Shown piece after piece: positions 1-12,500 of a stretch of 64,000 bases of DNA. The translations under genes were made by a program, and so were the position numbers. The first letter of the stretch is position 1. Every line of letters begins with the position of its first letter. The notes under the pieces are model-generated. The model ran no database searches. It worked only from the letters and a program-made list of their open reading frames with translations, and was not told where the DNA came from. Origin of the DNA: Prionace glauca (taxonomy: Eukaryota > Chordata > Chondrichthyes > Carcharhiniformes > Carcharhinidae); the NCBI GenBank assembly GCA_037974335.1, contig CM075727.1, positions 91,438,602-91,502,601 on the forward strand, in the 5' to 3' direction.

Positions 1-319
1 GAGATGAGTCTTAGGGAGACTTTTAAACCAGTAAAAGAAAGTGGTTTGGAAGAAAATCCCACAGGGAAAGACAGAAATCCAAAAAGTGCAACTTGCAAAT
101 TGGCACAATGTTTCCTCAAAGAAAAAAGGAATGGATTTACCCAGTGAATCTTTGAAGGAAAATGATCAGAAATGAGGAACAAAATGGTCAGTGCAGATAA
201 ATTCTCACTGAGATCTCTTGGGATGTGGCTTGTATTCTTAAATAGATGTAGAGAAGATGTCCAGATTGTTGGAAATGGGATGAGAAAGATATCAAAACTA
301 CAATCTATGCATATACTAA

Positions 320-440
320 ATGTAATAAAGAATTCCGAAGAAACTCGGGAATGTGGAACTCACTACCACAGGGAATGGTTGAGAATGTTAGATAAACACG
401 CGAAGGCAAAAAAATAGAAGAAGAGGCTGATGGGATGCGA
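320..440 (+). mobile_element. Degraded CR1-like LINE 3' fragment
   Basis: One frame reads EFRRNSGMWNSLPQGMVENV, which resembles the C-terminal end of CR1 ORF2 (RRNFF..RVVNLWNSLP.EVVEA). No 3' tail is left, so this is an old remnant. Confidence 0.4.
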
Positions 441-1662
441 CAAAAAAGGGGTTGGGGAGAGTAATTTGGAAGATAAACACAGGTATAGACCAATGCGGCA
501 GAATGACTTTTTTCTGCTGTAGATTGTTTGTATTCTTTTACATGGTGTGGATGATGCCAGTAAAGCTGGCATTATTGCCCATTCCTTACTGCCTTAGAGA
601 AATTATGCCAAGCCACCTTCTTGTACACTTAAGTGACTTTGTTAAGAGTCAACCACATTGCTGTGGAGCTGGTACCACATATAATTTGGGTAAGGACAGC
701 AGAATTCCCTCTCCAAAGAGCGCTAATAAATTGAATTTTTTTTAAAGACATTCTGATATTTTTATGGTTGCCATTACTAATCCTTACTTTTTATTCCAGA
801 TTTATAGAATTTAAATTCCCCCTGCTGCTAAAGTTAGCTTTGAACTGAACCCTACCTCTGGATTATGGTACAGTAACATAATCACTACGTTACCATACTC
901 AATGTAATTTCATGTAAGACTGACGCATGGAGCTCCTTGGGGAAAAGTGAGGACACAGTAGTGATTGTACACGGAATCCTGAGCAAAATGTGGTTCTTGA
1001 AAGGCAATGAGAGCAGAGTATAGTTTATAACCACTTCAGGCTCCAGACCCCAACTCTGCCTGTCTCTGCCCAGTTAGCTGCAGACTTTGGTTGAGAGACT
1101 ACCGACTTGTGTTTCCCTGCCTGTCTGAATGAACACACTGCAGGTACTTGGGAGAATGAAGCCCAGGGTTGTTTCAAAGCTTGGTTAAAAGTTTAATTTT
1201 TTTGTTTACCTTTAACCTGATCATGTTAGAAAATTTAACAGATTGGTTGCGTTTTCCAGATGTTCCCAGTTTTCTGTCCGTTTGAAAGAGAGAAAATATG
1301 AGCCAAGGCAAATTGATAATGAATTATCAATTTTATAATGAAGATAGTTTTTTTAGGGAAACATTTTTGGCAGGAGATATTCTGGGTGATGGGTGAATGT
1401 GGCAGATGTCCATCTAGATATCATTGGATTGTTTATTATGAGGGCAGCATCCATCCAAAAAATGGAAGCAAATTTATTTCTGAAAAGAACCATCTGTCTG
1501 TGCAATACCCTCAGGAACATCAAACAAGGCAGCATCAAAATGAAATGTGGAATTTGTTGCAGATTTTCCATGGTCTCATTCTAGTGAAGTAAGTAACACT
1601 TTTTAATCAGATTCAGAATGCTTTTGCTGTAAGACTCACTGAAGATTTCAAGGCTGACTTTT
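441..1662. other. No gene recognised
   Basis: AT-rich sequence with only short chance open frames. I see no exon, RNA gene or clear repeat. Confidence 0.5.
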
Positions 1663-1930
1663 CAGTACATTACTGATGGAATGCTGTACTGTTGGAGATG
1701 CCCCCTTACAGATGAGATAGACATACAAAATATCCCCTGGCAATTTTTAGTTAGGAACAAAAATTTCCCCCCTGGTTTCTTGCCCAATATTTGTCCCTCT
1801 ACCAATACCTAAAATAGATTATCTAATCATTTACTTCATTGCTGTTTATGGGAGTTTCCCTACATTGCAACAGTGATTACATTTAAATTATTTAATTGGC
1901 CATAAAGAACTTTGGGATTTCCTAAGGTTT
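1663..1930 (+). mobile_element. SINE-like dispersed repeat, copy 1
   Basis: Carries the order of blocks shared by the copies near 12.2, 45.5 and 46.7 kb: a CAGTAC.. GGAGATGC block, an AGATTATCT..CATTGCTGTTT block, CTACATTGCAACAGTGA and an ACTTTGGGA block near the end. I know this as a common elasmobranch interspersed repeat but cannot give it a firm family name. The copy is diverged and has no intact tail. Confidence 0.5.
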
Positions 1931-3700
1931 AACAGGAATGATATAAATTCTGTGTTCAAAGCAATTATTAACTTGAACCATCAGCCTGGAGGGACTGTCT
2001 CCATGAGGAATTGTATGAAATAATTTCCAGCCTCACCTCAAAAAGTGTAAAAACAGTTGAGCTTGAGTTTACTTATTTATTGGAGGAAATAGGCAACAAT
2101 TCCATTATTTCATCTACTTGCTACTGAGGATGGTCACAAATTTCCAAACTGCTGAATAATCCCTATCTCATTCTTAATGCTTCCACCTCTTCACTTTAAG
2201 TTGTTGTTGCATGACATTAAAAAGGAATGAAACCAGAAGGATTGTCTATCATTGACTTGACAATAGAAATGACATCAGCAAAACCAACCCTATCAATCCT
2301 GCAAAATACTTTTTCCCAACATCCAGGAACTTGTGCTGAAGTTGGGATAGCTGTCTCACAGACTCGTCAAGTAACAGCCTGACATAGTCATACTCACAGA
2401 ATCATACCTTACAGATAATGTTGTAGACACCATCATCATCATTCCTGGGTGCGTCCTATCCCGCTAGTAGGACAGATCCAGCAGAGGTGGCAGAACAGTT
2501 CTGTATAATCAAGAGGGAGCTGCCCTGGGAGTCCTCAGCATTGACTCAGAATGTGTCATCCGGTCAAACATGGGCAAGGGAACCTCCTGCTGATTATCAC
2601 ATACCTTCCCCTCCTGGTGAATCAGTACTCCTCCATGTTGAACACCACTTGGAGGAAGCATGAGGGTGCAAAATGATCTAGCAACTCATAAGGTTTGGTT
2701 AAGATGGTCATTTGGAGAGTTTTGTGATAACTCAATGGATTGAATAGCCTCTTCCTGCACTGTAGCGATTCAGTTGATTGGATGATGAATCAGTACTACT
2801 CCACATTAAAAAACATTGGAAATACTATGGGCCCTGACAGTATCCTGGTTATTATGTTGAAGAATTGTGCTCCTGGCCAAGGAATTTCAGTGCAACCACA
2901 ACTACAATACTGATATCTACCTGATCAATGTGTACAATTGCTCAGGTAAATCTCGCTTAGTTGTGCAACTTAGGTGGATTGGCAATGATCAATTCATGGA
3001 GGGGATGGGTCTGGATGGGATGACCTTTTGGATAGTCAGTGTAGATTTGATGGGTTGGATGGCCTCTTTCTGCATGGGTTCTATGGTTGTATAGTTACAT
3101 GTCCCCTTGGCTGTGAAATAGTCCTCAGCTTCCTTGCTGTAAGTTGTGGACTAGCTTCTGGTGGTGAGGTGTGGACTGGCCTGTCTGCTTCTGAGATGGG
3201 TAACAGTTACATTGTTCTGCCTTTTGTTATTTTAAACTCAAGAGTTGGCTATCTAAAATTACAGATTCTTTCCTTTTGTGGAGCTTAGTATTTCTATAGC
3301 CCTGAATCGCCCAGTCATTTAAGTAAACTATTTTTGCTTAGGGAACTCAACATTTCAATAGCAGTCATCTAAGTCTTCTGTTTCTACGCCTAGAACAATT
3401 CACACCTAATCATCTTTAGATGCTGTCATGTCTTTAGAAAACCCTAATCACTTTTAGAGATGTACCACCCCTGGAAATACTTGCTGTTACTGTTGCTCAA
3501 CAGATTTCTACATTTCAGGCCTTTTTAATTTTTTGTTTCCATTGCTGCTAGGAAGTTCCCTGACAATAGCTTTAACCTGTAGATATTGTCTTAGAAGTGA
3601 ACAAATTTCCATTTCTTTTCCATTTCTTAGGGAGGAATCGGAAGATATGGTTCATGTCCCCAGTGACTGGGGGTCAATTGTTAGTACTGGGAACACTAGT
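1931..3700. other. No gene; short repeat tails only
   Basis: Two stretches (about 2735-2775 and 2960-3100) look like the 3' ends of tRNA-headed SINEs (a TTGAATAGCCTCTTCCTGCACTGTAG-like phrase, best seen at 2738-2765). Nothing protein-coding is supported. Confidence 0.4.
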
Positions 3701-3704
3701 CCAT

Positions 3705-3870
3705 AAGCAGCTTGTGTAAAAAACAAAACAAAAGAAAATGCTGGAAATATTCAATAGTTCTGATGAAAATAAATCAACCTAAAACGTTAACTCTGTTTTT
3801 CTCCCTACAGATACTGCCAAGTCTCCTGAGTGTTTCAAGAATTTTCAGTTTGTATTTCAGATTTCCAAAA
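3705..3870 (+). repeat. Dispersed repeat (GAAAATGCTGGAAAT type)
   Basis: The phrase GAAAATGCTGGAAATATTC followed by AACGTTAACTCTGTTTTTCTC and a 'CAGATACTGCCAAG' block resembles a dispersed repeat that recurs at 19376-19640. Family name unknown to me. Confidence 0.4.
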
Positions 3871-4494
3871 TCTGCTATATTTTACACTATAAGGAGACTC
3901 AGTTGTCATGGAGATTGGTTGTAGATCTGTGACACAGGTAAAGTGTTGTGAATAAAATCCCAATTGGTTCAGAAGGATCACAATCGATCACAAGATAGGA
4001 ACAAGGCATTTGTCTTTTTGTTCATGTGACTTCTTGTTTCCATTACAATAATAATAGCAGCAGCTGCAACAGCTCGTACTTTCTGAGATTTTTGCACCAT
4101 CTTAACTCAGGAATGAAAAGAAAGTTAGTAGTTCTGAAAGGCACGTCTATTTTTGTATTTCAACAGATCTGATATATTTGGTTATCCCAAACACACAGAT
4201 CTAATTCATGTATTTGTATTTTCCCTGGGTTTGGTTTATTTAGTTTTGTGTAGTATATACTTATGTCTGTAACTCTGCCTTACAAAAACTTTACTGCTTC
4301 ATAGACGCTCACACAGTGTTTAAAATTCAACCAAGTCTCTGATTGGGCTTCCTGAATAATATTTCAATCTATAGAATTGTGACTCTGTATCTGTTCTCAG
4401 TCCCCTGACCTGATTTCTCATGTTCTCACAAAAGTCTTTCTTAGGAAGCTGAACTGAAACCATTCTTTGTTTTTTGGTTCAGTGAAGAAATGAA

Positions 4495-4805
4495 GAGGTG
4501 GCACGGTGGCACACTGGTTAGCATTGCTGCCTCACAGTGCCAAAGGCCCAGGTTTAATTCTGGCCTCAAGTCACTATCTGTGTGGAGTTTGCACATTCTC
4601 CCTGTGTCTGCATGGGTTTCCTCTGGATGCTCTGGTTTCCTCCCACACTCCAAAGATGTGCAAGTTAAATTGATTGGCCATGCAAAATTGCCTCTCAGTG
4701 TCAGGGATTGGAAGGGTAAATAAGTGGAGTTACAGGGATAGGGCCTGGGTGGGATAGTTGTGGTTGCAGGTTTGATGGGCTCAAAGGCCTCCTGCTGGAC
4801 TGGGG
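4495..4805 (+). mobile_element. tRNA-headed SINE, copy 1
   Basis: Begins GGTGGCACGGTGGCACACTGG and has a TTAGCATTGCTGCCTCACAG head, a decayed B-box-like GGTTTAATTCTG, the body phrase GTGGAGTTTGCACATTCTCC, GGGTTTCCTC and a tail with GATGGGCTCAAAGGCCTCCTG. Three further copies lie at 38.6, 48.1 and 55.9 kb. The head looks tRNA-derived, so transcription by RNA polymerase III is expected for the family. Confidence 0.65.
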
Positions 4806-5325
4806 GGGAATTCTAGGTGTAGCTTGAAGTCTCGCAAATTTTAGTAGGTTCAAAGCCAGTGTCACAAGCATGATCCAGGACATTAAAGTGATGAATCTCA
4901 GAGTCTGCAGCAATGAGGAAGCTCTCACCAGAGATCTGGATGTCTGGGTAGTTGTGAAAAGTCCTATCAGACTCCAACTGAAACTATAGTACCCGATGAA
5001 GCCAGTGGTTCGTGCAAGTGGAGCCTCAATGTTCTGCATGACCAGACCTCCTTCTTTCAACTTTCAGTTATCCAGATATTTTGCAGTGAAAATCATAACT
5101 ATAATTTTAGAATGACAATTAGTCAGAAACAACAGAGTAATTAAAACACAGGGGGAGGCTGTTCAGCCCATTAAAATAATACTGCAAAAAAAAATTTCTA
5201 AAATGTTTTCATGCATATTTCTATTTAAAACAGTGGTGATTATACATTTGTAAATATAATTATAAATGACAAAAGCCTTTAACTCATCTTAATCCATCCT
5301 AAATGGAAAGTGAAAAGACTAGCGA

Positions 5326-5657
5326 GGAAAAGACAGTAGGACTAGGGGGCACAGCCTCAAGATAAAGGGGGGGCGGTTTAGAACAGAGTTGAGGAGGAAC
5401 TTCTTCACTCAAAGCGTGGTGAATCTCTGGAATTCTCTGCCCGTTGAAGTGGTGGAGGCTGCCTCGCTAAATATTTTTAAGAAACGGGTTGATGGGTTTT
5501 TGATAAGAGAAGGGATTAAGGGTTATGGGGAGAGGGCGGGAGGTGGAGCTGAGTCACGACAGATCAGCCATGATCTTATTGAATGGCGGGGCAGGCTCGA
5601 AGGGCCAGATGGCCTACTCCTGCTCCTATTTCTTATGTTCTTATGTTCTTATGTTTT
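5326..5657 (+). mobile_element. CR1-A LINE, 5'-truncated 3' end
   Basis: Covers the last part of CR1 ORF2 (LRRNFFTQSVVNLWNSLPVE and following) and the 3' UTR, ending in TTATGTTCTTATGTTCTTATG. It is nearly identical to the end of the 49.7-54.4 kb element, so it belongs to the same young subfamily (called CR1-A here). Severe 5' truncation is usual for CR1. Confidence 0.85.
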
Positions 5658-6847
5658 TTAAACTTTCAGCAGTATATGTTGGGGTTTTCATGTTTAGTTA
5701 TACTTCAACTATAGCATAAAGATAATACAAAACTCGAGGCATTTTAGTGTCATACAGTGGAATAAATTTCATTGCAACAACACTGAATGTATAGTATAAC
5801 TGGATATGTGCAGAACACAAGCCTACACTCGCTTTAATTAACTTTGGTATATTGACTGCCTTTAAAATAAATAGCTTCCCTTCTATATTTAATATTTTAC
5901 TTAAATGCAAGAAATTAGTGATTAAAATTCTGAACAGGGCGACATGCAGAATTATTTCAATCTCTTCAATTCAAGTTGAAATCTAACCCATTGCTCACTC
6001 TCTTGGAGAACAGAAGAGTATTAACTCCTTGGTTTAAAAATACAAAGGTCTTTCATGGAAAAGTACACATGTTTTCAGTTGAGATTATATAAAAATGCAA
6101 AAAATTTCTTGCTTCAGAATTTAATACAGAACAAATTGCAAGTAAGATATATTTCTCTTTTCCAAAGAGTCTAAACAACAAATGTGAAGAAAAGTTCAGT
6201 ATATGCCTAACTTATTTGGTGAGTCTTTACTTGGCAATGAACATGGGGTGCAGTTTTCTGAGCACAGAATCAGTTAGCAACTGGTATGGATACTATTGGA
6301 CAGGTACCCTAGTTTCTGGCCACAGTTATTAGAGGAATGTTAGTTTTCTGCCTTCAGATATTGTGGTAACACCACTCTCTCCTGAGTATGAATCTCTAAG
6401 CTGGGTGGCCCATTCCAAATCACTGATTCATTGCTTCTCTGGAAAAGCCATTATAACTATCCAAGGGAATTTTAAGCTATTATTTGGAATCTTCCAAACT
6501 GCATATTTCTTGTTGGGATCATATGAGTCTATCCCATGAAATTTCTAATGTCATAGAAATAAAACTACCCAGTAACACACAATTCTAGAAGATGACGAAG
6601 TTGCCTTCTAACCTCAGGAATGGAATCAACAATGGTCTTATTCATACACGCGCTGGACTGGAACATGTCCTTTCTGAATTCACCTGACCACAGGATAGTT
6701 CGTTCATCTGGAGCTCTCTGAGTTTTGACAGATTTTCTGACAGCACAAAACATTTCTTTTCTTGAAGGATTCCCTCAAAAAATTCTCTCCCTTTCAGATG
6801 CTGATTGATGTTCCGTGTATTGAGTTCCCCAGTATGCTTTACCTTCA
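5658..6847. other. No gene recognised
   Basis: AT-rich sequence without a supported exon or repeat. Confidence 0.45.
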
Positions 6848-7305
6848 TAGAAACACAGAAACTAGAAGCTGGAGGAGGCCATTCAGCCCTTTGAGCCTGT
6901 TCCAACATTCATCTTGATCATGGCTCATCATCAAATTCAATATCCTGATCCCCCTTTCCTTCCATATCCCTTTGGCCCCAAGAGCTATATCTAATTTCTT
7001 CTTAAAATCAGATAACATTTTGGCCTCAACTACTTTCTGTGGTAGTGAATTCCACACATTCACCACCCTCTGGATGAAGAAATTTCTCCTCACCTCAGTT
7101 CTAGAAGGTTTACCCCTTATCCTCAAACTATGACCCCTAATTCTGCACTCCCCCACCATCGGGTACATTCTTTCTGTATCTACCCTGTCTAACCCTGTTA
7201 GAATTTTATAAGTTTCTATGAGATCCCCTCTCATTCTTCTAACCTCCAGTGAATATAACCCTAAAACTGCTTTCCTCTGACTTTCTGCGCATTTGAGCAT
7301 TGCCT
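6848..7305 (-). mobile_element. CR1 LINE 3' fragment, older subfamily
   Basis: The - strand encodes LGLYSLEVRRMRGDLIETYK, RVDTERMYPMV and RRNFFIQRVVNVWNSLPQKV, the C-terminal part of CR1 ORF2. The 3' end at 6848 has a CATAGAAACACAGAAAC-type tail seen from the + strand, different from the CR1-A tail. It resembles the copy at 37.5-38.6 kb. Confidence 0.8.
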
Positions 7306-8184
7306 TCTCTTAGCTTCAATATTGGTGACCAAATTTTCAGCTACCTAAGTCCCATTTGCTGGAATTCCTTCTCTAAGCTTCTTTGCCTCTCCCTACTCAT
7401 TTTCGGACACACCTTTCTGAGCAAGATTTTATTTATTCATTTTGAATATATACATGCCTCAATTGGGGTATGAAGCGATGATAAAAGTGCTAAATTAATT
7501 CAAGTTATTGTTAGATCACAGAAAATCATGTCTGGTTGGCTGAATAATCATACTATGGAGGAAGAGGCAGCAAGAAATCAAGTAGGCAATGTGCCAACCT
7601 TGAAAAAAGTGAACAGATACAAGTGTTGCATGCTGAGGCTTGGAAGAGTGGTATTGATTGGTCTGTCACATTTTGCAGAGATAGTGAAGTGGAAGAACTG
7701 CCCTATCAGCAAAAGATCACTACTCTGGGAAAGGAGAAGATGAGTTTGAAGGTATAAAGAAGATAAGAGAATAGAGAGGTTTCAGGAGGAAGATCTGGGT
7801 ATATACTAAAGTACTACTAAGGGGGTGAGGTAAGGAGTACTCAGTTAAGTGACCAAATATATGGGGGAGGATATTGCAGAGACAAAATAGAGAAAAGCCA
7901 TGGAGCAATTTAAAGATGATTTTAAGTTCAATGTGTGAAGTGACTGCTGAAAACCAGAATTTTGGATAGTCCATACCTAGTGTAAGTCAGTTAATGGGCA
8001 ACTAATGTTTGGACACATTATAGCATATTGAGGTAGAGAAGGTGAGACCCGTAAGGTAAATTTAGACCAAGTTTTACCAGTAAGGTAAATACTCTTGTGA
8101 TTGACCTTAAATGTGAAAAAAAAGATGGATAAAGGTTTTGGTGGAGTTTTGAGGCAGGAAGATGGAAGAGGTTGTATAAGACAT
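7306..8184. other. No gene recognised
   Basis: No exon, RNA gene or clear repeat. Open frames here are short and match nothing I know. Confidence 0.45.
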
Positions 8185-9905
8185 TGGTAAGGCCTGACTC
8201 TATCTTAAAGACACTCAATGACCTGGCTGCCACAGCCTTCTGCGGCAAAGAGTTCCGCAGATTCACCACTTTCTGGCTGAAGAAATTCCTCCTCATCTCT
8301 GTTTTAAAGGATCATCCCTTTAGTCTGAGTTTGAGCCTTCTGGTTCTAGTTTTTGCTACTAGTGGAAGCAACCTCTTCACATCCACTCTACCTAGGCCTC
8401 ACGGTATCCTGTAAGTGTCAATAAGATCACACTCATCCTTCTAAATTCCTACAAGTACAGATCCAGAATCCTAAACTGTTCCTCATATGACAAGCTATTC
8501 ATTCCAGGGATCTTGTGAACATCCTCTGGAACATTTCTAAGGCCAGCACATCCTTTCTTAGATATGGGTTCAAAACCGCTCACAATACTCCAAATCGGGT
8601 CTGATCAGAACCTTTTGCAGCCTCAGAAGTATATCCCTCCTCTTGAATTCTAGCCCTCTCGACATGATTACTAACACTGCGTTTGCCTTCCTAACTGCCG
8701 ACTGAAACTACACGTTAACCTTAAGAGAATCTTGAACAAGGACTCCTAAGACTCTTTGTTCTTCTGATTTCCTAAGCATTTCCCCATTTAGAAAATAGTC
8801 TATGCCTCCATTCCTCCTTCCAAAGTGCATAACCTCGCACTTTTCCACATTGTATTCCATCTGCCACTTCTTTGACCACCTTCCTAATCTGTCCAAGTCC
8901 TTCTGCAGCCCCCCTGCTTCCTCAGTAATTCCTGTCCCTCTACATATCTTTATATCTGCAAACTTAGCAACAGTGCCTACAGTTCCTTCTTCCAAATCAT
9001 TAATGTATATTGTGAAAAGGTGTGATCCCAGCACAAACTCCTGAGGCACACCACTAGTCACCAGCTGCCATCCTGAAAAAGACCCCTTTATCCCCACTCT
9101 CTGTCTTCTGCCAGTCAATCAATCCTTTATCCATGTCAGGATCGTACCCTTAACACCATAGGCTCTTAACTTATTGAACAGTCTCCTATGTGGCACCTTG
9201 TCAAAGGCCTTCTGGAAATCTAAATAAATCATGTCCACAGGTTCTCCTTTATCAAACTTCCTTGTTACCTCCTCAAAGAACTCTAACAGATTTGTCAGAC
9301 ACAACCTCTCCTTGACGAAGCCTTGCTAACTCTGTCCTATTTTACCCTGCACTTCCAAATACTCTGCGATCTCATCTTTAATAATAGACTCTGAAATCTT
9401 GCCAATGACCAAAGTCAGGCTAACCTGCCTATAATTTCCCATCTGCTGTATCCCTCCTTTCTTAAACAGTGATGTTACATTAGCTACTTTCCAGTCCTCT
9501 GGGACCCTCCCTGGCTCCAGTCGTTGTTGAAAGATACTACCAATGCCTCCACAATTTCTCAGATAGCTCTTTTAGTATCCTGGGGTGTAATCCATCTGGT
9601 CCAGGTGATTTGTCCACCATCAGATGTTTCAGTTTCCTCAGAAACTTCTCCTTAGTGATGGTCACTATACTCACTTGTTTCCCATGATTCTCCTGGAGCT
9701 CTGGCATCCCAGTGGTATCTTCCACCATGAAGACTGATGCAAAATAACTATTCAGTTCCTCTGCCATTGCTTTGTTTCCTATTATTACTTCTCCAGCCTC
9801 ACTTTCCAGTGATTCCATGGCTATTTTTGAGTATTGTTTGTGGTTCCAGACACTGACCCATAGGGAGGGGAGTGTACAGGTCTTGAACTGAGTGGAAGGA
9901 AGGGC
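8185..9905 (-). mobile_element. Degraded CR1-like LINE, RT region
   Basis: Read on the - strand this carries KSPGPDGLHPRILKELSEKL, VDMIYLDFQKAFDKVPHRRL, TSGVPQEFVLGSHLFTIYIND and FADIKICRGT. These are reverse transcriptase blocks, with the usual FADD motif degenerated to FADI, then RRNFFSQKVVNLRNSLPQKA. Several frame changes and stops make it inactive. The end near 8185 is 3' incomplete. Confidence 0.8.
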
Positions 9906-10418
9906 AACCAAGTTAGCAAATGTGATTCAAAATCTGTGATTTGAGGGGGAAATACAGGCACTCGGGAATCTTAATTGCATAAAGGATGGAAAGTTAATCT
10001 TTCCTGTAAATTCAAAACTTCAGAGGGAGTGATTAACTGGATACTACAAGCAAGTACATTTACACAAATGGACATTGACTCAGTTTAGACAAGACATAGA
10101 GTTTGGGTAAAACATAGCCACAAGACAGAATGATGACTATAAATGTGTATCTGTGTAAATATAACAACCAAGCATTGGAAGTTGGGATTAGAATAAATAT
10201 GTTCTTGATTGTTGGAACTGACACAATGGGCCAAAGGGCCTCATTTTGAGCTGTTAAACTCTATGGAAGTGGAACAAGTTTCACGTGTCAAGAAATGATT
10301 TTTTTAGTCTGTTTGAAATACAAAAATGGAGCATGAATTTTGGTACCAGAAGGATAGGAGTGCCCCTTTGTTGTCCTGATGGCTCTTTCACATTAACTGG
10401 CACTAGATAACTAATTTT
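9906..10418. other. No gene; possible SINE tail
   Basis: Holds a short 'GGGCCAAAGGGCCTCATTTTG' type SINE-tail phrase near 10228-10250. Nothing else was seen. Confidence 0.35.
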
Positions 10419-11122
10419 AAGAACATAAGAACATAAGAAATAGGAGCAGGAGTAGGCCATCTGGCCCTTCGAGCCTGCCCCGCCATTCAATAAGATCATG
10501 GCTGATCTGTCATGACTCAGCTCCACCTTCCTGCCCTCTCCCCATAACCCTTAATCCCTTCTCTTAACAAAAACCCATCAACCCGTTTCTTAAAAATATT
10601 TAGCGAGGCAGCCTCCACCACTTCAACGGGCAGAGAATTCCAGAGATTCACCACCCTTTGAGTGAAGAAGTTCCTCCTCAACTCTGTTCTAAACCACCCC
10701 CCCTTTATCTTGAGGCTGTGCCCCCTAGTCCTACTGTCTTTTTTGAGCGGGAAGAGTCTCTCCACCTCTATTCTATCCATCCCATTCATCATCTTATACG
10801 TCTCAATGAGATCTCCCCTCATTCTTCTAAACTCTAGCGAGTACAAGCCTAGTTTATTCAGCCTCTCCTCATAGCTCAATCCCCTCAACTCCGGTATCAG
10901 CCGAGTACACCTCCTCTGCACTCCCTCCAGGGCTAAAATATCCTTGCGCAGGTGCGGCGCCCAAAACTGCACACAGTACTCCAGCTGCGGCCTCACCAAT
11001 GCCCTATACAGCTGTAGCAAGACCTCCCTACTTTTATATTCAATCCCCCTCGCTATGAAGGCCAACATCCCATTTGCCTTCCTGACCACCTGCTGCACCT
11101 GCAAGCTGGGTTTTTGCGACTC
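10419..11122 (-). mobile_element. CR1-A LINE, 5'-truncated
   Basis: Starts at 10419 with the inverted CR1-A tail AAGAACATAAGAACATAAG and reads back through the 3' UTR into ORF2 (an open frame of about 210 codons with NGMLAFIARGIEYKSREVLL, LVRPQLEYCVQFWAPHLRKD and RRNFFTQRVVNLWNSLPVEV). It stops at the position matching KPSLQ, so it is 5'-truncated. Few lesions, hence young. Confidence 0.9.
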
Positions 11123-12224
11123 TTTGAGGAGTAATACACTGAACACTCGGGTATTCATTAATTGGATTCATGTACTGAGTTCATTTCTTTATTAATTCAG
11201 ATTAATAGTCTAGTGATAATATCACTTAACCATTATCTCTCCATCAAACCATGAAAATGTGAACTGTTAGTTGGCTTGCCTGCTGCCAATGATTAATCTA
11301 ATTAGGAATACTGGCTCACTTTGGAGGGCAGGAGGAGCTGAAGTTGAATATCAGCCACAATTGTATTGAATATTTGAGTGGATTCCATGGGTTATTTTAT
11401 TTATCCTATCCATTATGTTCTTATGCTCCACTGGAAGCAGAAATGATAGTGGGTGGGTGTTGGATTTGAGATCAATGAGCCATTTCTATCAGATGAAGAT
11501 TGGAGTCAATCCAAATTTCTTCACTGCTAGATGATGTCACTGCAATGAGACACTTCAGACACCCCCCCCCTCCAAATTCCTGAGGAACTCCTGATTCAAG
11601 TGTTTATCAGAGCAAAACGTGACCTCATGTGAAAGTAATCCAGCAGATGGATGCAGAAGCAAGTCTTCCAATCATATCAATAATGTCATATTTAATATAT
11701 CCTGTCAATATTTATCTCAGCTCAGATATTCTGTCAATAAGACCACTCACCCTTTACACAAAATAATTTTCTACACATAGTATCCATTGCTCACTTATGT
11801 GTTTGTGTGACAGAAATTTCATATTCAATCAGGAAAAAATTAAAATGACTCCGGAATTAAATCACCCCGTAGCCCTGTCTCAGTTCCAAACTAATTTCAC
11901 TGCCCCTCACCCTCCCCAAATTCCTATCTCTATCTACTTCAAGTCTAAATTAGTATTTATCCACATTTTTAAAAATATGCAATGACATCTTCTTTAACCA
12001 TTCCCTGCTGCAACACATTCCCTGTTTCAATGACCGTCTGTGCAAAGATTTTTTAAAATCATATTTCTCCGTGTTTAGCGATGAGCAACCGTGAGTATTA
12101 AATTCTCACTAACACCCCAACTGAAGAGAACAGCCGTCCCTATCATTTATATGTCTGCCCTTGCTCATGATTCTGAATCAAAAGTTTCCAGGGTCAAGCA
12201 CCACTCCAAGCAGGGCGTGAACAC
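11123..12224. other. No gene recognised
   Basis: Contains a short C-run near 11563 and a GAGCAACCGTGAGTATTAAATTC-like stretch at about 12083. No exon or repeat family is supported. Confidence 0.4.
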
Positions 12225-12500
12225 ACAAATCGAACTGGCTGTTGCAGTCTAATGCTGAAGGAGCAGACGCTGCTTTCAAATGAGGTATTAAACTGAGAAT
12301 CTATCTGACTGCTCAAGTGGCTGTAAGATATCCCAAGGCACTATTCTGAAGAAGAACAGAGGAGTTATCTCCTGTGTCCTGGTCAATATCCATTCCTCAA
12401 TGGGCATCACAAAAACATTATTATTGTTCTTTGTGGGATCTTACTGTGCACAATTGGCTACTACATTTCCTACGTTACAATAATTCAAGTGCAACTCATG
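12225..12500 (+). mobile_element. SINE-like dispersed repeat, copy 2
   Basis: Shares with the 1663 and 45487 copies the blocks AAATGAGGTATTAAACTGAG, GATATCCCAAGGCACTAT, AGAGGAGTTATCTCCTGTGT followed by CCTGGTCAATAT, and ATTGGCTACTACATTTCC. Diverged and without an intact tail. Confidence 0.55.
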
